From assembly GCA_026702615.1 (NCBI GenBank), contig JAPPBY010000009.1, positions 1 through 64,000 of the forward strand: a stretch of DNA of 64,000 nucleotides, in the 5' to 3' direction. The position numbers and the translations under genes were made by a program. The notes beneath the pieces are model-generated. The model searched no databases, had not been told where the DNA came from, and was given only the letters and a program-made list of their open reading frames with translations. The stretch comes from Chloroflexota bacterium. GTDB taxonomy: Bacteria > Chloroflexota > Dehalococcoidia > Tepidiformales > Tepidiformaceae. Numbering within the stretch: position 1 is the first letter of the stretch; each line of letters opens with the position of its first letter. This document shows positions 49,425 to 58,658 of this stretch, one piece after another.

Positions 49425-50963
49425 ATGGGCGAGGAACAGGGGACGCAGGCATCCGAGGCCGCCCCCGCGGGAACGGGGGCCGAGAGCCTTCGCGTCCAGC
49501 GCATCGAACGCGCGGAGCAGCTTCGCGCCGCGGGACTCGACCCCTACCCCCCTCGTATCGAGCGGACGCACACGAACGCCGAGGTCGACGGCCTCCTGGA
49601 AGGCGTCGAAAGCGGGGGGGAACCTGACCTCGACCCGGTCGCGATCGTCGGGCGGGTGGTTGCGCAGCGGGGAATGGGCCGTGCGAGCTTTCTCGACGTG
49701 GTCGACGGGAGCGCCCGCCTGCAGGTCTTGATTCGCAAGAACGCCGTCGGCGACGAGGCGTACGAGCAGCTGAAGCTGCTCGACCTCGGTGACTTCGTGG
49801 CCGTGCAGGGTTCGCCCATGCGCACGCGTACGGGCGAAGCAACGGTGGGCGCAACCTCGTGGCAGGTGATTACGAAGGCGCTGCGAGCGCCACCGGAGAA
49901 GTTCCACGGCCTGACCGACGTCGAGATCCGTCAGCGCCAGCGTTACCTCGACCTGCTCGCGAACGAGGAGGTTCGGGATACGTTCCGGGTGCGGAGCCAG
50001 ATCGTAGCGGCGGTTCGCCGGCACCTCGACGCGCGCGGCTTTCTCGAGGTGGAGACCCCGGTGTTGCAGGAGGAGGCGGGGGGCGCGGCGGCGCGGCCCT
50101 TCGAGACGCACTCGCAGGCGCTGGGCGAGGCGCGCGCGCTGCGCATCAGCCTGGAGCTGCACCTGAAGCGCCTGCTCGTGGGCGGTTACGAGCGGGTCTA
50201 CGAGATAGGGCGCATCTTCCGGAACGAGGGGTTCAGCCAGCGGCACAACCCCGAGTTCACCATGCTGGAGCTGTACGAGGCGTACGGCGACTACGGCACG
50301 ATCGCGACCCTGCTCGAGGAGTTGATCAGCAGCGTGGCGGAGGAGGTGCTGGGGACGGCGACGGTGTCCTTCGGCGGGCACGAAGTCGATTTCCGTCCGC
50401 CGTGGCGGCGGATCGGCTACCACGAGGCGCTGCGTGAGCACGGGGACCTCGACCTCGACAAATTTGGCGACACCGAGACGCTGCGCGAGGAACTGCGTGG
50501 GCGGGGACTCGACGCGCCTTCCGAGGCGAGCCGCGGCAAGCTGATCGACATCGCCACGAGCAGCCTGGTCGAGCCCCACCTGATTCAGCCGACGTTCCTG
50601 CTGGACTACCCCATCGAGCTCTCGCCGCTGGCGAAGCGGAAGGCCGGCGTGGAGGGCGTGGTCGAGCGATTCGAGGCGTTCGCCGGCGGGTTCGAGTTCG
50701 CCAACGCCTATTCCGAGCTGAACGACCCGGTCGACCAGCGGGAGCGGTTCGAAGCCCAGCAGGCGTTGCGGATCGCCGGGGACGACGAGGTGGAGCTGGC
50801 GGACGAGGACTTCCTGCTGGCGCTTGAGCACGGGATGCCGCCGGCGGGCGGCCTCGGGTTCGGGATCGACCGGCTGGTGATGCTGCTCACGGGCCAGACG
50901 AGCATCCGCGAGGTGATTCTCTTCCCGCAGCACCGCAGCCTCACGGGGCAGGACGAGGAGTGA
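49425..50963 (+). CDS. lysS: Lysyl-tRNA synthetase, class II
   Basis: The 512-residue synthetase has an N-terminal OB anticodon domain (about 70-160, VAIVGRVVAQRGMGRASFLDVVDG) and the class II catalytic motifs: motif 1 near RGFLEVETPVLQ, motif 2 RVYEIGRIFRNEG followed by HNPEFTMLE, and motif 3 GLGFGIDRLVMLLTGQ. It charges tRNA-Lys. It is 80 bases after greA, and its stop overlaps the nudix start by four bases. Confidence 0.97.
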   Translation: MGEEQGTQASEAAPAGTGAESLRVQRIERAEQLRAAGLDPYPPRIERTHTNAEVDGLLEGVESGGEPDLDPVAIVGRVVAQRGMGRASFLDVVDGSARLQVLIRKNAVGDEAYEQLKLLDLGDFVAVQGSPMRTRTGEATVGATSWQVITKALRAPPEKFHGLTDVEIRQRQRYLDLLANEEVRDTFRVRSQIVAAVRRHLDARGFLEVETPVLQEEAGGAAARPFETHSQALGEARALRISLELHLKRLLVGGYERVYEIGRIFRNEGFSQRHNPEFTMLELYEAYGDYGTIATLLEELISSVAEEVLGTATVSFGGHEVDFRPPWRRIGYHEALREHGDLDLDKFGDTETLREELRGRGLDAPSEASRGKLIDIATSSLVEPHLIQPTFLLDYPIELSPLAKRKAGVEGVVERFEAFAGGFEFANAYSELNDPVDQRERFEAQQALRIAGDDEVELADEDFLLALEHGMPPAGGLGFGIDRLVMLLTGQTSIREVILFPQHRSLTGQDEE

Positions 50964-51469
50964 CGGAGCCACTCGAACGCCACCACACCAGCACTGCCTA
51001 CGTGGTTGCGGGGGACCGAACGCTCCTGCTCTGGCACCCCAGACTGGGCATGTGGCTGGCGCCCGGTGGACACAGCGAGGCGAACGAGGACCCGGTGCAG
51101 GCGGCGCTGCGCGAAGCGTGGGAGGAGTCGGGGCTGGAGGTCGAGGTGATTCCGCCCCGGGACCTGCTAACGGTCAGCGAGCCCGGCGTGCTGCCGCCCC
51201 CTGCCGTGATCCTGATCGAGGACATCGTGCGGGACGACCAGCCCTTCCACCAGCACATCGACCACGTCTACTTCACGCGCGCGACCGAGGCGGTCGACTA
51301 CGAGGCGCCCATCCCGCACGGTCCCTGCCGCTGGGTCGATAGGGAGACGCTGGCAAACGCGTTTTCGCTCCCCGCGCCCGATGGTAGGCTCGTGCCCGTG
51401 GCGGAAGACGTTCGACTGCTCGGGGTGCGAGCGCTGGATGCGGCGGCGGAGGCAGGGCAACGATGCTGA
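50960..51469 (+). CDS. NUDIX hydrolase
   Basis: This 169-residue protein carries a complete Nudix box in GGHSEANEDPVQAALREAWEESGL (Gx5Ex7REUxEExGU) at about 37-58, which binds the metal that attacks a diphosphate. The start is GTG in an overlap with lysS, and its stop lies seven bases inside serS. Substrates of this class include ADP-ribose, nucleotides and dinucleoside polyphosphates; Ap4A hydrolases often sit beside synthetases, but that is only a guess here. Confidence 0.9.
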   Translation: MTEPLERHHTSTAYVVAGDRTLLLWHPRLGMWLAPGGHSEANEDPVQAALREAWEESGLEVEVIPPRDLLTVSEPGVLPPPAVILIEDIVRDDQPFHQHIDHVYFTRATEAVDYEAPIPHGPCRWVDRETLANAFSLPAPDGRLVPVAEDVRLLGVRALDAAAEAGQRC

Positions 51470-52743
51470 GCGCCCAGTTCATCCGCGAGAACCTCGACCG
51501 GGTCAGGAGCGACATCGCCGCCCGCGGGGCAGACGCTCCCATTGACGCCATCGTGACTCTCGACGAGCAGCGACGCGCTCTTATCGGCCAGGTGGAGGGG
51601 CTGCGCGCCGAGCGCAACACGGCCAGCAAGGCGATCGGCCAGACGCAGGACGCGGAGGAGCGCACCCAGCGAATCGAAGCGGCGCGGGCGCTGGGGGACA
51701 AACTCGACGGACTTGAAGGCCAGCTCCGGGAAACCGAGGCCACGTTGCAGGAGGCGCTCTACGAGGTTCCCAACATCCTCGATCCAACGGCGCCCCACGG
51801 AGCCGACGAGAGCGAGAACGTGGTTATCGACACGGTGGGGGTGTTCAGGGAGTTCGAATTCGAGCCGCGCCCACACTGGGAGGTGGGGGAAGCGCTCAAC
51901 GGGATCGATTTCGCGCGCGGCGTGAAGATGTCGGGAACGCGCTTCTTCGTCCTGCGCGGGGCGACGGCGCGCCTCCACCGAGCGCTGACCCAGTGGATGA
52001 TCGACTGGCACGTAGCCGCCGGTTTCGAGGAGCACTACCTGCCCTACATGCTCACGGAGGAGTCGTTCGTGGCCTCCGGCCACCTGCCGAAGTTCCGGGA
52101 GAACCTGTACCAGGACACCGAAGAGGACTACCTCTTCATTCCCACCGCTGAAGCGCCCTTCGCGAACCTCTACCGGGACGAGATCCTCGATCCCGGCCTG
52201 CTGCCGCTCCGGTTCGTCTCGCACACACCTTGCTTCCGCCGCGAGAAGATGAGCGCGGGACGCGAAACGCGCGGGCTGAAGCGCGTACACCAGTTCGAGA
52301 AGGTCGAGATGTTCTCCTTCTGCGAGCCCGAGCAGAGCGGCGCCGAGCTCGACCTGCTCGTCTCCCGCGCCCGTTCCATCCCGGAAGAACTGGGGATCCC
52401 CTACCGCGTCCTCGAACTCTGCAGCGGCGACCTCGACTTCAAGGCGTCGAAGGGCTTCGACATCGACATGTGGGCGCCGGGGCAGGAGGAGTGGATGGAG
52501 GTGAGCTCCATCTCGAACACGTTCGACTTCCAGGCGCGCCGGGCGCGGGTGCGCTACCGGCCCGAGGCAGGTGGACGGCCACGCTTCCCGCACATGCTGA
52601 ACGGGTCGGGTCTGGCGCCCGGACGGGCGCTCATCGCCGTCATCGAGAACTACCAGCAGGAGGACGGCTCAGTGGCCGTCCCGGACGTGCTCCAGCCCTA
52701 CATGGGCGGCCTGACGCGAATCGAGCCGGAGGCTTCGGCCTAG
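51463..52743 (+). CDS. serS: Seryl-tRNA synthetase
   Basis: This 426-residue class II synthetase has the N-terminal antiparallel coiled-coil arm that grips the long variable loop of tRNA-Ser (about 30-105), motif 2 [28 protein letters not shown] and motif 3 [21 protein letters not shown]. It overlaps the nudix gene by seven bases. Its stop overlaps the convergent clpP stop by four bases. Confidence 0.97.
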   Translation: MLSAQFIRENLDRVRSDIAARGADAPIDAIVTLDEQRRALIGQVEGLRAERNTASKAIGQTQDAEERTQRIEAARALGDKLDGLEGQLRETEATLQEALYEVPNILDPTAPHGADESENVVIDTVGVFREFEFEPRPHWEVGEALNGIDFARGVKMSGTRFFVLRGATARLHRALTQWMIDWHVAAGFEEHYLPYMLTEESFVASGHLPKFRENLYQDTEEDYLFIPTAEAPFANLYRDEILDPGLLPLRFVSHTPCFRREKMSAGRETRGLKRVHQFEKVEMFSFCEPEQSGAELDLLVSRARSIPEELGIPYRVLELCSGDLDFKASKGFDIDMWAPGQEEWMEVSSISNTFDFQARRARVRYRPEAGGRPRFPHMLNGSGLAPGRALIAVIENYQQEDGSVAVPDVLQPYMGGLTRIEPEASA

Positions 52744-53381
52744 CTGCCAGCCGAGTCCGAAGTCGCGCCGTTGGCGCCGGCGACCGGGCCCTCAAGCACC
52801 TCGTCGATGAGGCCGTATTCCTTGGCCGCCTCAGCGTCCAGCCAGAAGTCGCGGTCGGTGTCGCGCTCGATGCGCTCCATCGGCTGACCGGTCTGCTCGT
52901 GGATGATGTTGCGGAGGATGGCCTGGAGGCGCAGCGTCTCCCTGGCCTGGATCTCGATATCGGAGGCCTGGCCCTCGGCGCCGCCCATTACCTGGTGGAG
53001 GTGGACGGTGGCGTTGGGGAGAGCGGTGCGCTTGCCCTTTGTGCCACCAGTGAGGAGCACCGTGCCCATGCTGGCCGCTAGGCCGATGCAAACGGTCGCG
53101 ACATCGGGGCGGATGAGCTGCATCGTGTCGTAGATGGCGAGTCCCGCGGTGACGCTGCCGCCCGGGCTGTTCACGTAGAGGGTCACGTCCTTCTCGTCAT
53201 CCTCGCGGTCGAGGTAGAGGAGTTGAGCGATGATGATGTTCGCGACCATCGCATCGATGGGCGTGCCCAGGAAAACGATGCGCTCCTTGAGGAGGAGCGA
53301 GTAGATGTCGTAGGCGCGCTCGCGTCGTCCATCGGACTCGATAACGAGGGGCATGATGTCGAGGATGGGATCAAGGCTCAC
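52740..53381 (-). CDS. clpP: ATP-dependent Clp protease proteolytic subunit
   Basis: The 213-residue serine peptidase has all three catalytic residues: the nucleophile S104 in [11 protein letters not shown]129 in VHLHQVMGG and an aspartate in RDTDRDFWL (about D178). The [20 protein letters not shown] oxyanion region is intact, and length is standard. The motif around His is LHQVM rather than the common IHQP. No clpX or clpC gene is nearby. The tail is acidic and probably disordered. Confidence 0.96.
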   Translation of the reverse strand: MSLDPILDIMPLVIESDGRRERAYDIYSLLLKERIVFLGTPIDAMVANIIIAQLLYLDREDDEKDVTLYVNSPGGSVTAGLAIYDTMQLIRPDVATVCIGLAASMGTVLLTGGTKGKRTALPNATVHLHQVMGGAEGQASDIEIQARETLRLQAILRNIIHEQTGQPMERIERDTDRDFWLDAEAAKEYGLIDEVLEGPVAGANGATSDSAGS

Positions 53382-53482
53382 GTGGGCACTCCCGGCGGTA
53401 GTCCCTCCAGTTTGCTAGGCGCGATCCGTGCGAACAATCCGGGGACCGTGCCAGAGGCGAACAGGCAGGCTAGACTGGCGCC

Positions 53483-53656
53483 ATGAAGATCTGCCCGACG
53501 TGCGGATACGAGAACCTCAACGTGTACGGCTACTGCCAGAAATGCGGCAGCGGTTTCGCGGAGCTGGAGGACTCGGGAAGCGCCGACAAGGGCCCGAATC
53601 CGCGCGTACAGGCGTTCCTGAACTGGCTGCGCGGCCGGCGCACGACGGCTGCCTGA
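53483..53656 (+). CDS. Small zinc-ribbon protein, 57 aa
   Basis: The predicted protein starts MKICPTCGYENLNVYGYCQKCGSGFAELED, with two CxxC pairs (residues 4-7 and 18-21) spaced as in a zinc ribbon. The rest is a polar linker and a basic tail ending LNWLRGRRTTAA. It lies alone between clpP (divergent) and the aldolase gene 107 bases downstream on the same strand. Short zinc ribbons of this kind bind nucleic acid or protein partners; the target is not evident. Confidence 0.6.
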   Translation: MKICPTCGYENLNVYGYCQKCGSGFAELEDSGSADKGPNPRVQAFLNWLRGRRTTAA

Positions 53657-53763
53657 GCAAACCCCGCCTCCCTTCGTCAGCACCCCCTCTGACCCCCCAT
53701 AGCGGCTCCCGAAGACGGGCGTAAGATTGCGCCCATCGCAGCCACCGAGGGCAGGGGGAAGAC

Positions 53764-54792
53764 ATGGACGAAGGCACACTTCGGCAGACCGTGGCGGACC
53801 TGGTCGCACCCAGCAGGGGGATCCTCGCCGCCGACGAGAGCACACGGACGATCAAGCGCCGATTCGACTCGATAGGAGTCGAATCGACCGAGGAGAACCG
53901 GCGCGCCTACCGGTCGCTGCTGCTGACCACACCGGGCGTGGGCGAATACATCTGCGGCGTGATCCTGTTCGAGGAGACACTCGGCCAAACGGACGGAGAG
54001 GGCACGCCCCTTCCGCAAGTCGCGGCGGACGCCGGCGTGGTGCCCGGGATCAAGGTCGACAAGGGCACGGTTCCCCTGCCGGGCGCCCCTGGCGACCTCG
54101 TGACGGAGGGGCTCGACGGCCTCGCGGGACGGCTCGAGGGGTACAAGGAGCAGGGCGCACGCTTCGCCAAGTGGCGCGAGGTCTACAACATCACCGACGA
54201 CCTGCCGAGCGCCCTGGCCATCTCCGCCAACGCCGAGGTGCTGGCTCGCTACGCGCGCATCTGCCAGGAGGCGGACGTGGTGCCCATCGTCGAGCCTGAG
54301 GTGCTGATGGACGGCGGCCATACGATCGAGCGCTGCGCCGAGGTGACCGAGGCTGTGCTGCACGCGGTCTTTGCGGCGCTGGACCGGCACGGCGTCCTGC
54401 TCGAGGGGATCGTGCTGAAGCCGAACATGGTCCTGCCCGGCAGCGAGAGCGGCCGCAAGGCCTCCCCCGAGGAGGTCGCGAACGCCACCCTGACCGTCTT
54501 CCGGCGGTCGGTGCCGGCGGCGGTACCGACGATCAACTTCCTCTCGGGCGGCCAGTCGGCGGTCGAGTCGACGGAGAACCTGCACGCGATCAACGCAGCA
54601 TCCGGCGAGAAGCCCTGGGCGCTGAGCTTCTCCTACGGGCGCGGCCTGCAGGCCCCGGCTCTGGCGGCATGGGGCGGCAAGGTCGAGAACGAGTCCGCCG
54701 CGCAGGCTGCCTTCCATGAACGCGCGAGGCTGAACGGCCTCGCGCGGGACGGCCAGTACGAGGGCGAACCGGAGGCCTCGGCGGCGGGGTAG
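53764..54792 (+). CDS. Fructose-bisphosphate aldolase, class I
   Basis: This 342-residue protein matches the Schiff-base aldolases of eukaryotic type: GILAADESTRTIKRRFDSIGVESTEENRRAYR near the start, IKVDKGTVPLPG, ARFAKWREVYNITDDLPS, the catalytic lysine in LEGIVLKPNMVLPGSES and INFLSGGQS. It cleaves fructose-1,6-bisphosphate without a metal. It follows the small zinc-ribbon gene and precedes the large unknown helical gene by 52 bases. Confidence 0.95.
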   Translation: MDEGTLRQTVADLVAPSRGILAADESTRTIKRRFDSIGVESTEENRRAYRSLLLTTPGVGEYICGVILFEETLGQTDGEGTPLPQVAADAGVVPGIKVDKGTVPLPGAPGDLVTEGLDGLAGRLEGYKEQGARFAKWREVYNITDDLPSALAISANAEVLARYARICQEADVVPIVEPEVLMDGGHTIERCAEVTEAVLHAVFAALDRHGVLLEGIVLKPNMVLPGSESGRKASPEEVANATLTVFRRSVPAAVPTINFLSGGQSAVESTENLHAINAASGEKPWALSFSYGRGLQAPALAAWGGKVENESAAQAAFHERARLNGLARDGQYEGEPEASAAG

Positions 54793-54844
54793 CTCCGGCG
54801 CCTATAATCGGGCCAGTCGCAGGGAGCACGACGGGAGGCTCGCG

Positions 54845-56530
54845 ATGACGGCCACGGCGACACGCGACAGGGAAGCCGACCGGCTCTTCGCCCAGCTTGG
54901 CGAGAGCATCCTCGGGCGCGACCAGCAGGCGACACGGCAGACGCTGCTCGACCTGCTCGCGGCGGACCGCGACCCGGTCGAGATCCTGAGCGAAACCGTG
55001 CGCACGCACGGCCCCTACACCAACGTGCCGTACCACCAGCGCGTCGACGGCGGCGTGATGCGCTTCGTGAACAACGACCACTGCATGCTGAGCTCGCGCA
55101 CGAGCCTGACCCTTCCCCGCTACCTGCCGCCCGAGCTGAAGCACCTGCCCATCGCGCAGACGCTCTGGTACGTGCCCACCGGGCTCGACCCGTGGAACCA
55201 GCTCATCGGGCGGATGCCGGGGCACTACGGCCGGCGCACCTACAAGCCGGTGCCCGGTGTCGAGCCGCCACCGCCCGAGCGGCACTGGGAGGACCAGGAG
55301 CCGCTGCACATCGAGGGCACGTTCGAGGAGCGGCTGAACGAATGGCTCACGCTGGTGGAGCGCGGCGAAGTGGTGCGCGCTTACCGCGTCTTCCTGGGGC
55401 TGTTCGAGGAGAAGGAGCGGCGCAAGGAGCTGCTGGCGCAGCTCGTGTTCGCGGGGCTCATCGACGTGCAGGGACGCCTGCTCTACAACCGCTCCTACAC
55501 GACCGGCCACAAGGCCTATCGCGCCCGCGCCACGATCGAACTGGGGCAGGCCGTCGGCTGGGAGAACGCACACCACATCCTGTACGCGGGCGTCCTCGAC
55601 GTGGCGGTGGGGCCGCGCTGGCATTCCGAATACGAGATGGCCTGCCAGGTCGAGCTGTACCGGCTGCGCGAGGAGCTTCCCGGCTCCTCGATCGACCCGA
55701 CGCCCGGCGCAAACCGCGACACCGAGCTGTTCGCGAACGAGGCGCCGCTCTCGGAGCCGGAGGCAGAGGGGCTGATCCGGGCCCTCACGACAATGCCGGA
55801 GCCGGACTACATCGAGCACCTGGTCGCGCTGCTGCTCGCGGGGCGGGGTCCGCGCCAGATCATTGACACGATCCAGGTGGCGGCGGCGAACGTGCTCCTG
55901 GAGACGGTCGTGCCGGACGAGTTCTCGATGCCGCAGCACGCCTACGAGTACACGAACACCGTCCGCTGGTTCTACGACACCTTCGAGCACCCGCACCGGA
56001 CGAAGCTGCTGTTCGTGGCGGGCTCGTTCGTGAACCAGGCAGCGCGCTGGATCGCGAACCTGAAGGGTCACGGGCGACCCCTGGTCGCCCCGCCACAGGG
56101 GTCCGAGTCGCTCTCGGGCGACCAGCTCCTCTCGCGCCTGGACGATGCCCTGATGGCGCTGAACAAGGAGGAGAGCGTGGCCTGGACGCAGGCCTACCTC
56201 GATGCAGGGTTCGGGCGCTCGCCGCTGGTGCAGACGCTGACGACCGCCGCCGTGAAGCACGGGAACGACCCGCACAACCAGGAGATTGGACTCTGCCTGG
56301 CGGAGGACTACGGCCACTCCACGTCGTCGCGGCGCGACACGCTGCTACTGGCGAGCGCCTGGCACACAGCGGGGCACCGCAAGTACGGCGATTCGCTGGA
56401 ATCGTACCGGCGCTTCGCGGAGGCGCTCGGCGTGAGCGCGAGCGGCGAAGGGCGGGGCGAAGGCGACCCCGAAGAGGCGGTGCTCGACCAGATCGAGGAG
56501 CTTCCGGACCCGGCCTCTTCCGGACAGTAG
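54845..56530 (+). CDS. Large helical protein of unknown function, histidine-rich
   Basis: The 561-residue protein looks all-helical, with no signal peptide or membrane helices. Histidine clusters recur: HGPYTNVPYHQRVDGG near the start, a central TTGHKAYRARATIELGQAVGWENAHHILYAG, then YIEHLVALLLAGRGPRQIIDTIQVAAANVLLE, and a final block with KHGNDPHNQEIGLCLAEDYGHSTSSRRDTLLLASAWHTAGHRKYGDS. The length and His-rich helices recall the questin-oxidase-like (AflY) group, but I cannot confirm it. The last 40 residues are acidic and likely disordered. It could bind metal or heme. Confidence 0.6.
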   Translation: MTATATRDREADRLFAQLGESILGRDQQATRQTLLDLLAADRDPVEILSETVRTHGPYTNVPYHQRVDGGVMRFVNNDHCMLSSRTSLTLPRYLPPELKHLPIAQTLWYVPTGLDPWNQLIGRMPGHYGRRTYKPVPGVEPPPPERHWEDQEPLHIEGTFEERLNEWLTLVERGEVVRAYRVFLGLFEEKERRKELLAQLVFAGLIDVQGRLLYNRSYTTGHKAYRARATIELGQAVGWENAHHILYAGVLDVAVGPRWHSEYEMACQVELYRLREELPGSSIDPTPGANRDTELFANEAPLSEPEAEGLIRALTTMPEPDYIEHLVALLLAGRGPRQIIDTIQVAAANVLLETVVPDEFSMPQHAYEYTNTVRWFYDTFEHPHRTKLLFVAGSFVNQAARWIANLKGHGRPLVAPPQGSESLSGDQLLSRLDDALMALNKEESVAWTQAYLDAGFGRSPLVQTLTTAAVKHGNDPHNQEIGLCLAEDYGHSTSSRRDTLLLASAWHTAGHRKYGDSLESYRRFAEALGVSASGEGRGEGDPEEAVLDQIEELPDPASSGQ

Positions 56531-56618
56531 CACCCTACACAGGTCTCACTCGAACGTTCAGAATAGGTCCGCCTGTCGCGGGAATGTTTTGACTGCCCGC
56601 AAACGGTGGAGGGAGCGC

Positions 56619-57644
56619 GTGTCGCTTGGGCGACTGGGCAAGCCGCTACGGATCGCAGTCGGCATCGCCATCAGCCTCTTTCTCGTCTGGCTGCTGCTTC
56701 GCGACGTGCACCTGGGTGATGTCGCGAGGACGCTGCAGAAGGCGGACCTGCGCTTCCTTGTCCCCATCGCCCTTGTGTTCTTCAGCCGTTACTGGCTTCG
56801 CGCTATCCGCTGGAGGATCCTGGTCGAGCACCTGAAGGCGGTGACGACGCGGCGGGCCTTCCCGCGCGTGATCCTCGGGCAGGCGGCAAACATGGCCCTG
56901 CCGTTCGGGTTGGGCTACGTGCTCATGATCCAGGTGACCGCCAAGAAATTCGGGATCGGACGGCTGGAGCTGCTGGGGGCGGAAGCGCTGGAGCGCATCA
57001 TGGACGGCTTCGTGTTCGCCCTCCTCATGGCAGTCGCGATTGCGACGCTCACGATCGGCGACAGCTTCACGGGCCTCGGGGCGTTCATGTTGTTCGGGAC
57101 GCCCGCGGGCATCGCGCTGGCGTGGTTCGTTACGCGGGAGCGGGGGGAGCCTCCCTCGGCGATCGGCTGGCGGGGGTTGCTCGCGCATCCGCGCGTCGAG
57201 CCGTTCCTTCGGGGACTGCGCTCCGTGCAGAGCGCCCGCCAGACGACGAACGTGCTGGTCCTCACGGCTGCAATCTGGATGAGCGAGGCGCTCCTCTACT
57301 GGGCGGTGGCGGCCTCGCTCGGCATCAGCCTCAACTTCCTCGTCCACGTCTTCGTGGTGGCGGCGGCGAACATCGGCGCGGGCATTCCCCTGGCGCAGGC
57401 GAGCGTCGGCCTCGCGTTCCTCGCGAAGGAGGCGCTGGTGGCGCTGGGCGAGACGCAGGCCGCCGCCCTCTCCTATGCGGTCGGGGTGGAGGCGATCATC
57501 ATCCTGCCGGCGATCCTGCTGGCGCCGCTGGCGGCCTGGGATATGCGGCTGAGCTGGCGCGACGCCATCCCGAGGTTCGGAGGTGGTACTCCGCAACCCA
57601 CGGTCGCCATGAACAGGGTGCGTCGCGCCCTGGAGGGGCAGTGA
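56619..57644 (+). CDS. Lysylphosphatidylglycerol-synthase-type (UPF0104) integral membrane protein
   Basis: The 341-residue protein has about seven to eight membrane helices and the DVARTLQKADLRFLVPIALVFFSRYWLRAIRWRILVEHL start of the LPG_synthase_TM family, with the internal IGAGIPLAQASVGLAFLAKEALVALG block. Relatives flip or synthesise lysyl-phospholipids or act with glycosyltransferases on polyprenol lipids; no synthase domain is attached. A GTG at 56619 has GGAGGG six bases upstream and is preferred over a TTG at 56589. It overlaps the following TfoX-like gene. Confidence 0.82.
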   Translation: MSLGRLGKPLRIAVGIAISLFLVWLLLRDVHLGDVARTLQKADLRFLVPIALVFFSRYWLRAIRWRILVEHLKAVTTRRAFPRVILGQAANMALPFGLGYVLMIQVTAKKFGIGRLELLGAEALERIMDGFVFALLMAVAIATLTIGDSFTGLGAFMLFGTPAGIALAWFVTRERGEPPSAIGWRGLLAHPRVEPFLRGLRSVQSARQTTNVLVLTAAIWMSEALLYWAVAASLGISLNFLVHVFVVAAANIGAGIPLAQASVGLAFLAKEALVALGETQAAALSYAVGVEAIIILPAILLAPLAAWDMRLSWRDAIPRFGGGTPQPTVAMNRVRRALEGQ

Positions 57645-57988
57645 GTCCGATCCAGCCGGGCCCGGGGTTCGACAACGCCCTCTTCCAGGAGTTGGCGGAA
57701 CCGCTGCTTGCTGCGGGCGAGGTAGAGGAAGGCACGATCATGGGGTTCCCCTGCCTGCGCACGAGCAGCGGGGGCTTCCTTGCGATGGCCGAGCACCGCT
57801 CGGGCGACCTGATCGTGAAGATCCCCGCGGGCAGGGTGGAGGAGCTGGTTGAAGCGGGCACGGGCCTGCCCTTCGCCCCGGCGGGGAGGCGGTTCCGGGA
57901 GTGGGTCCACGTGCCGGGTCGCGACGCCGACCTGTGGCAGGCGCTCCTCGACGAAGGGCGCGCGTTTGTCGACGGGGACACGGCATGA
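57641..57988 (+). CDS. TfoX/MmcQ-like small protein
   Basis: This 115-residue protein starts with GTG overlapping the previous stop (GTGA) and its own stop overlaps the next ATG. The pattern EGTIMGFPCLRTSSGGFLAMAEHRSGDLIVKIPAGRVEELVEAGTGLPFAPAGRRFREWVHVPG matches TfoX N-terminal-like proteins (a fold seen in Sxy and YjbR relatives). The full-length regulators have a second domain, absent here. Function is unknown; translational coupling to both neighbours indicates one operon. Confidence 0.75.
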   Translation: MSPIQPGPGFDNALFQELAEPLLAAGEVEEGTIMGFPCLRTSSGGFLAMAEHRSGDLIVKIPAGRVEELVEAGTGLPFAPAGRRFREWVHVPGRDADLWQALLDEGRAFVDGDTA

Positions 57989-58650
57989 CCGCTCCCGTTT
58001 CTTTCCCGGCGGAGGCGCGCGACTTCCTGCGCGAGCTTCCTACGCACGACAAGGCCTGGTTCGATGCGAACCGGCCGGCCTACCAGTCGCTCATCGCGGA
58101 ACCCGCGAAGGCGCTGGTAGAGGCGGTCGCGACGGACCTCCGGAACGAGCTGTCGCCGGCGATCGTGGGCGTGCCTCGCGTCAACGGCTCCATCTCACCC
58201 ATCAACCGCGACATCCGCTTCTCCGCCGACAAGACCCCCTACAAGGACCACCTGCTCTTTCGCTGGTGGGAGGGTGACGACAAGAAGACCGCGCCGACGC
58301 TGTTCGTGCGGCTGGCCGCGGACGAGGTGGGCTTCGCCACGGGGGTCATGCTGCCGTCGCTGGACCGCTGGCGGGAGCTTGTCGCCGAAGAGGCGACGGG
58401 CGCTGCGCTCGCCTCCGCGATGGCCGCGCTCGTAGCAGAGACCAAAGCTGATGTCGCCGGTATCGAGTACAAGCGCGTCCCGAAGCCCTACCCGGCCGAG
58501 CACCCACGCGCGGACCTGCTTCGGTGCAAGTGGCTCCAGGTTCGCTGGATGGAGCCGTTCCCGGAGGATGACTCGGACTTCGCGCCGTGGTGCGCGCGAC
58601 ACCTTCTCAGGTGCGCTGAGGTGCACCGCTGGCTGGTCGAGCACCTGTAG
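57985..58650 (+). CDS. DUF2461 domain protein
   Basis: The 221-residue protein has the DUF2461 (TIGR02453) pattern: PAEARDFLRELPTHDKAWFDANRPAYQSLIAEPAKALVEAV, then NGSISPINRDIRFSADKTPYKDHLLFRWWEG and VGFATGVMLPSLDRWREL. The family has no known activity. The ATG lies in an ATGA overlap with the preceding gene. It converges on a P450 gene eight bases away. Confidence 0.87.
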   Translation: MTAPVSFPAEARDFLRELPTHDKAWFDANRPAYQSLIAEPAKALVEAVATDLRNELSPAIVGVPRVNGSISPINRDIRFSADKTPYKDHLLFRWWEGDDKKTAPTLFVRLAADEVGFATGVMLPSLDRWRELVAEEATGAALASAMAALVAETKADVAGIEYKRVPKPYPAEHPRADLLRCKWLQVRWMEPFPEDDSDFAPWCARHLLRCAEVHRWLVEHL

Positions 58651-58658
58651 GCGCGTCC

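Noticed and set aside
56552-56559. GAACGTTC as a second SOS box upstream of the LPG-synthase-type gene
   Set aside because: It lacks the four-base spacer of GAAC-N4-GTTC, and it is an 8-base palindrome that is expected by chance in this length of sequence.
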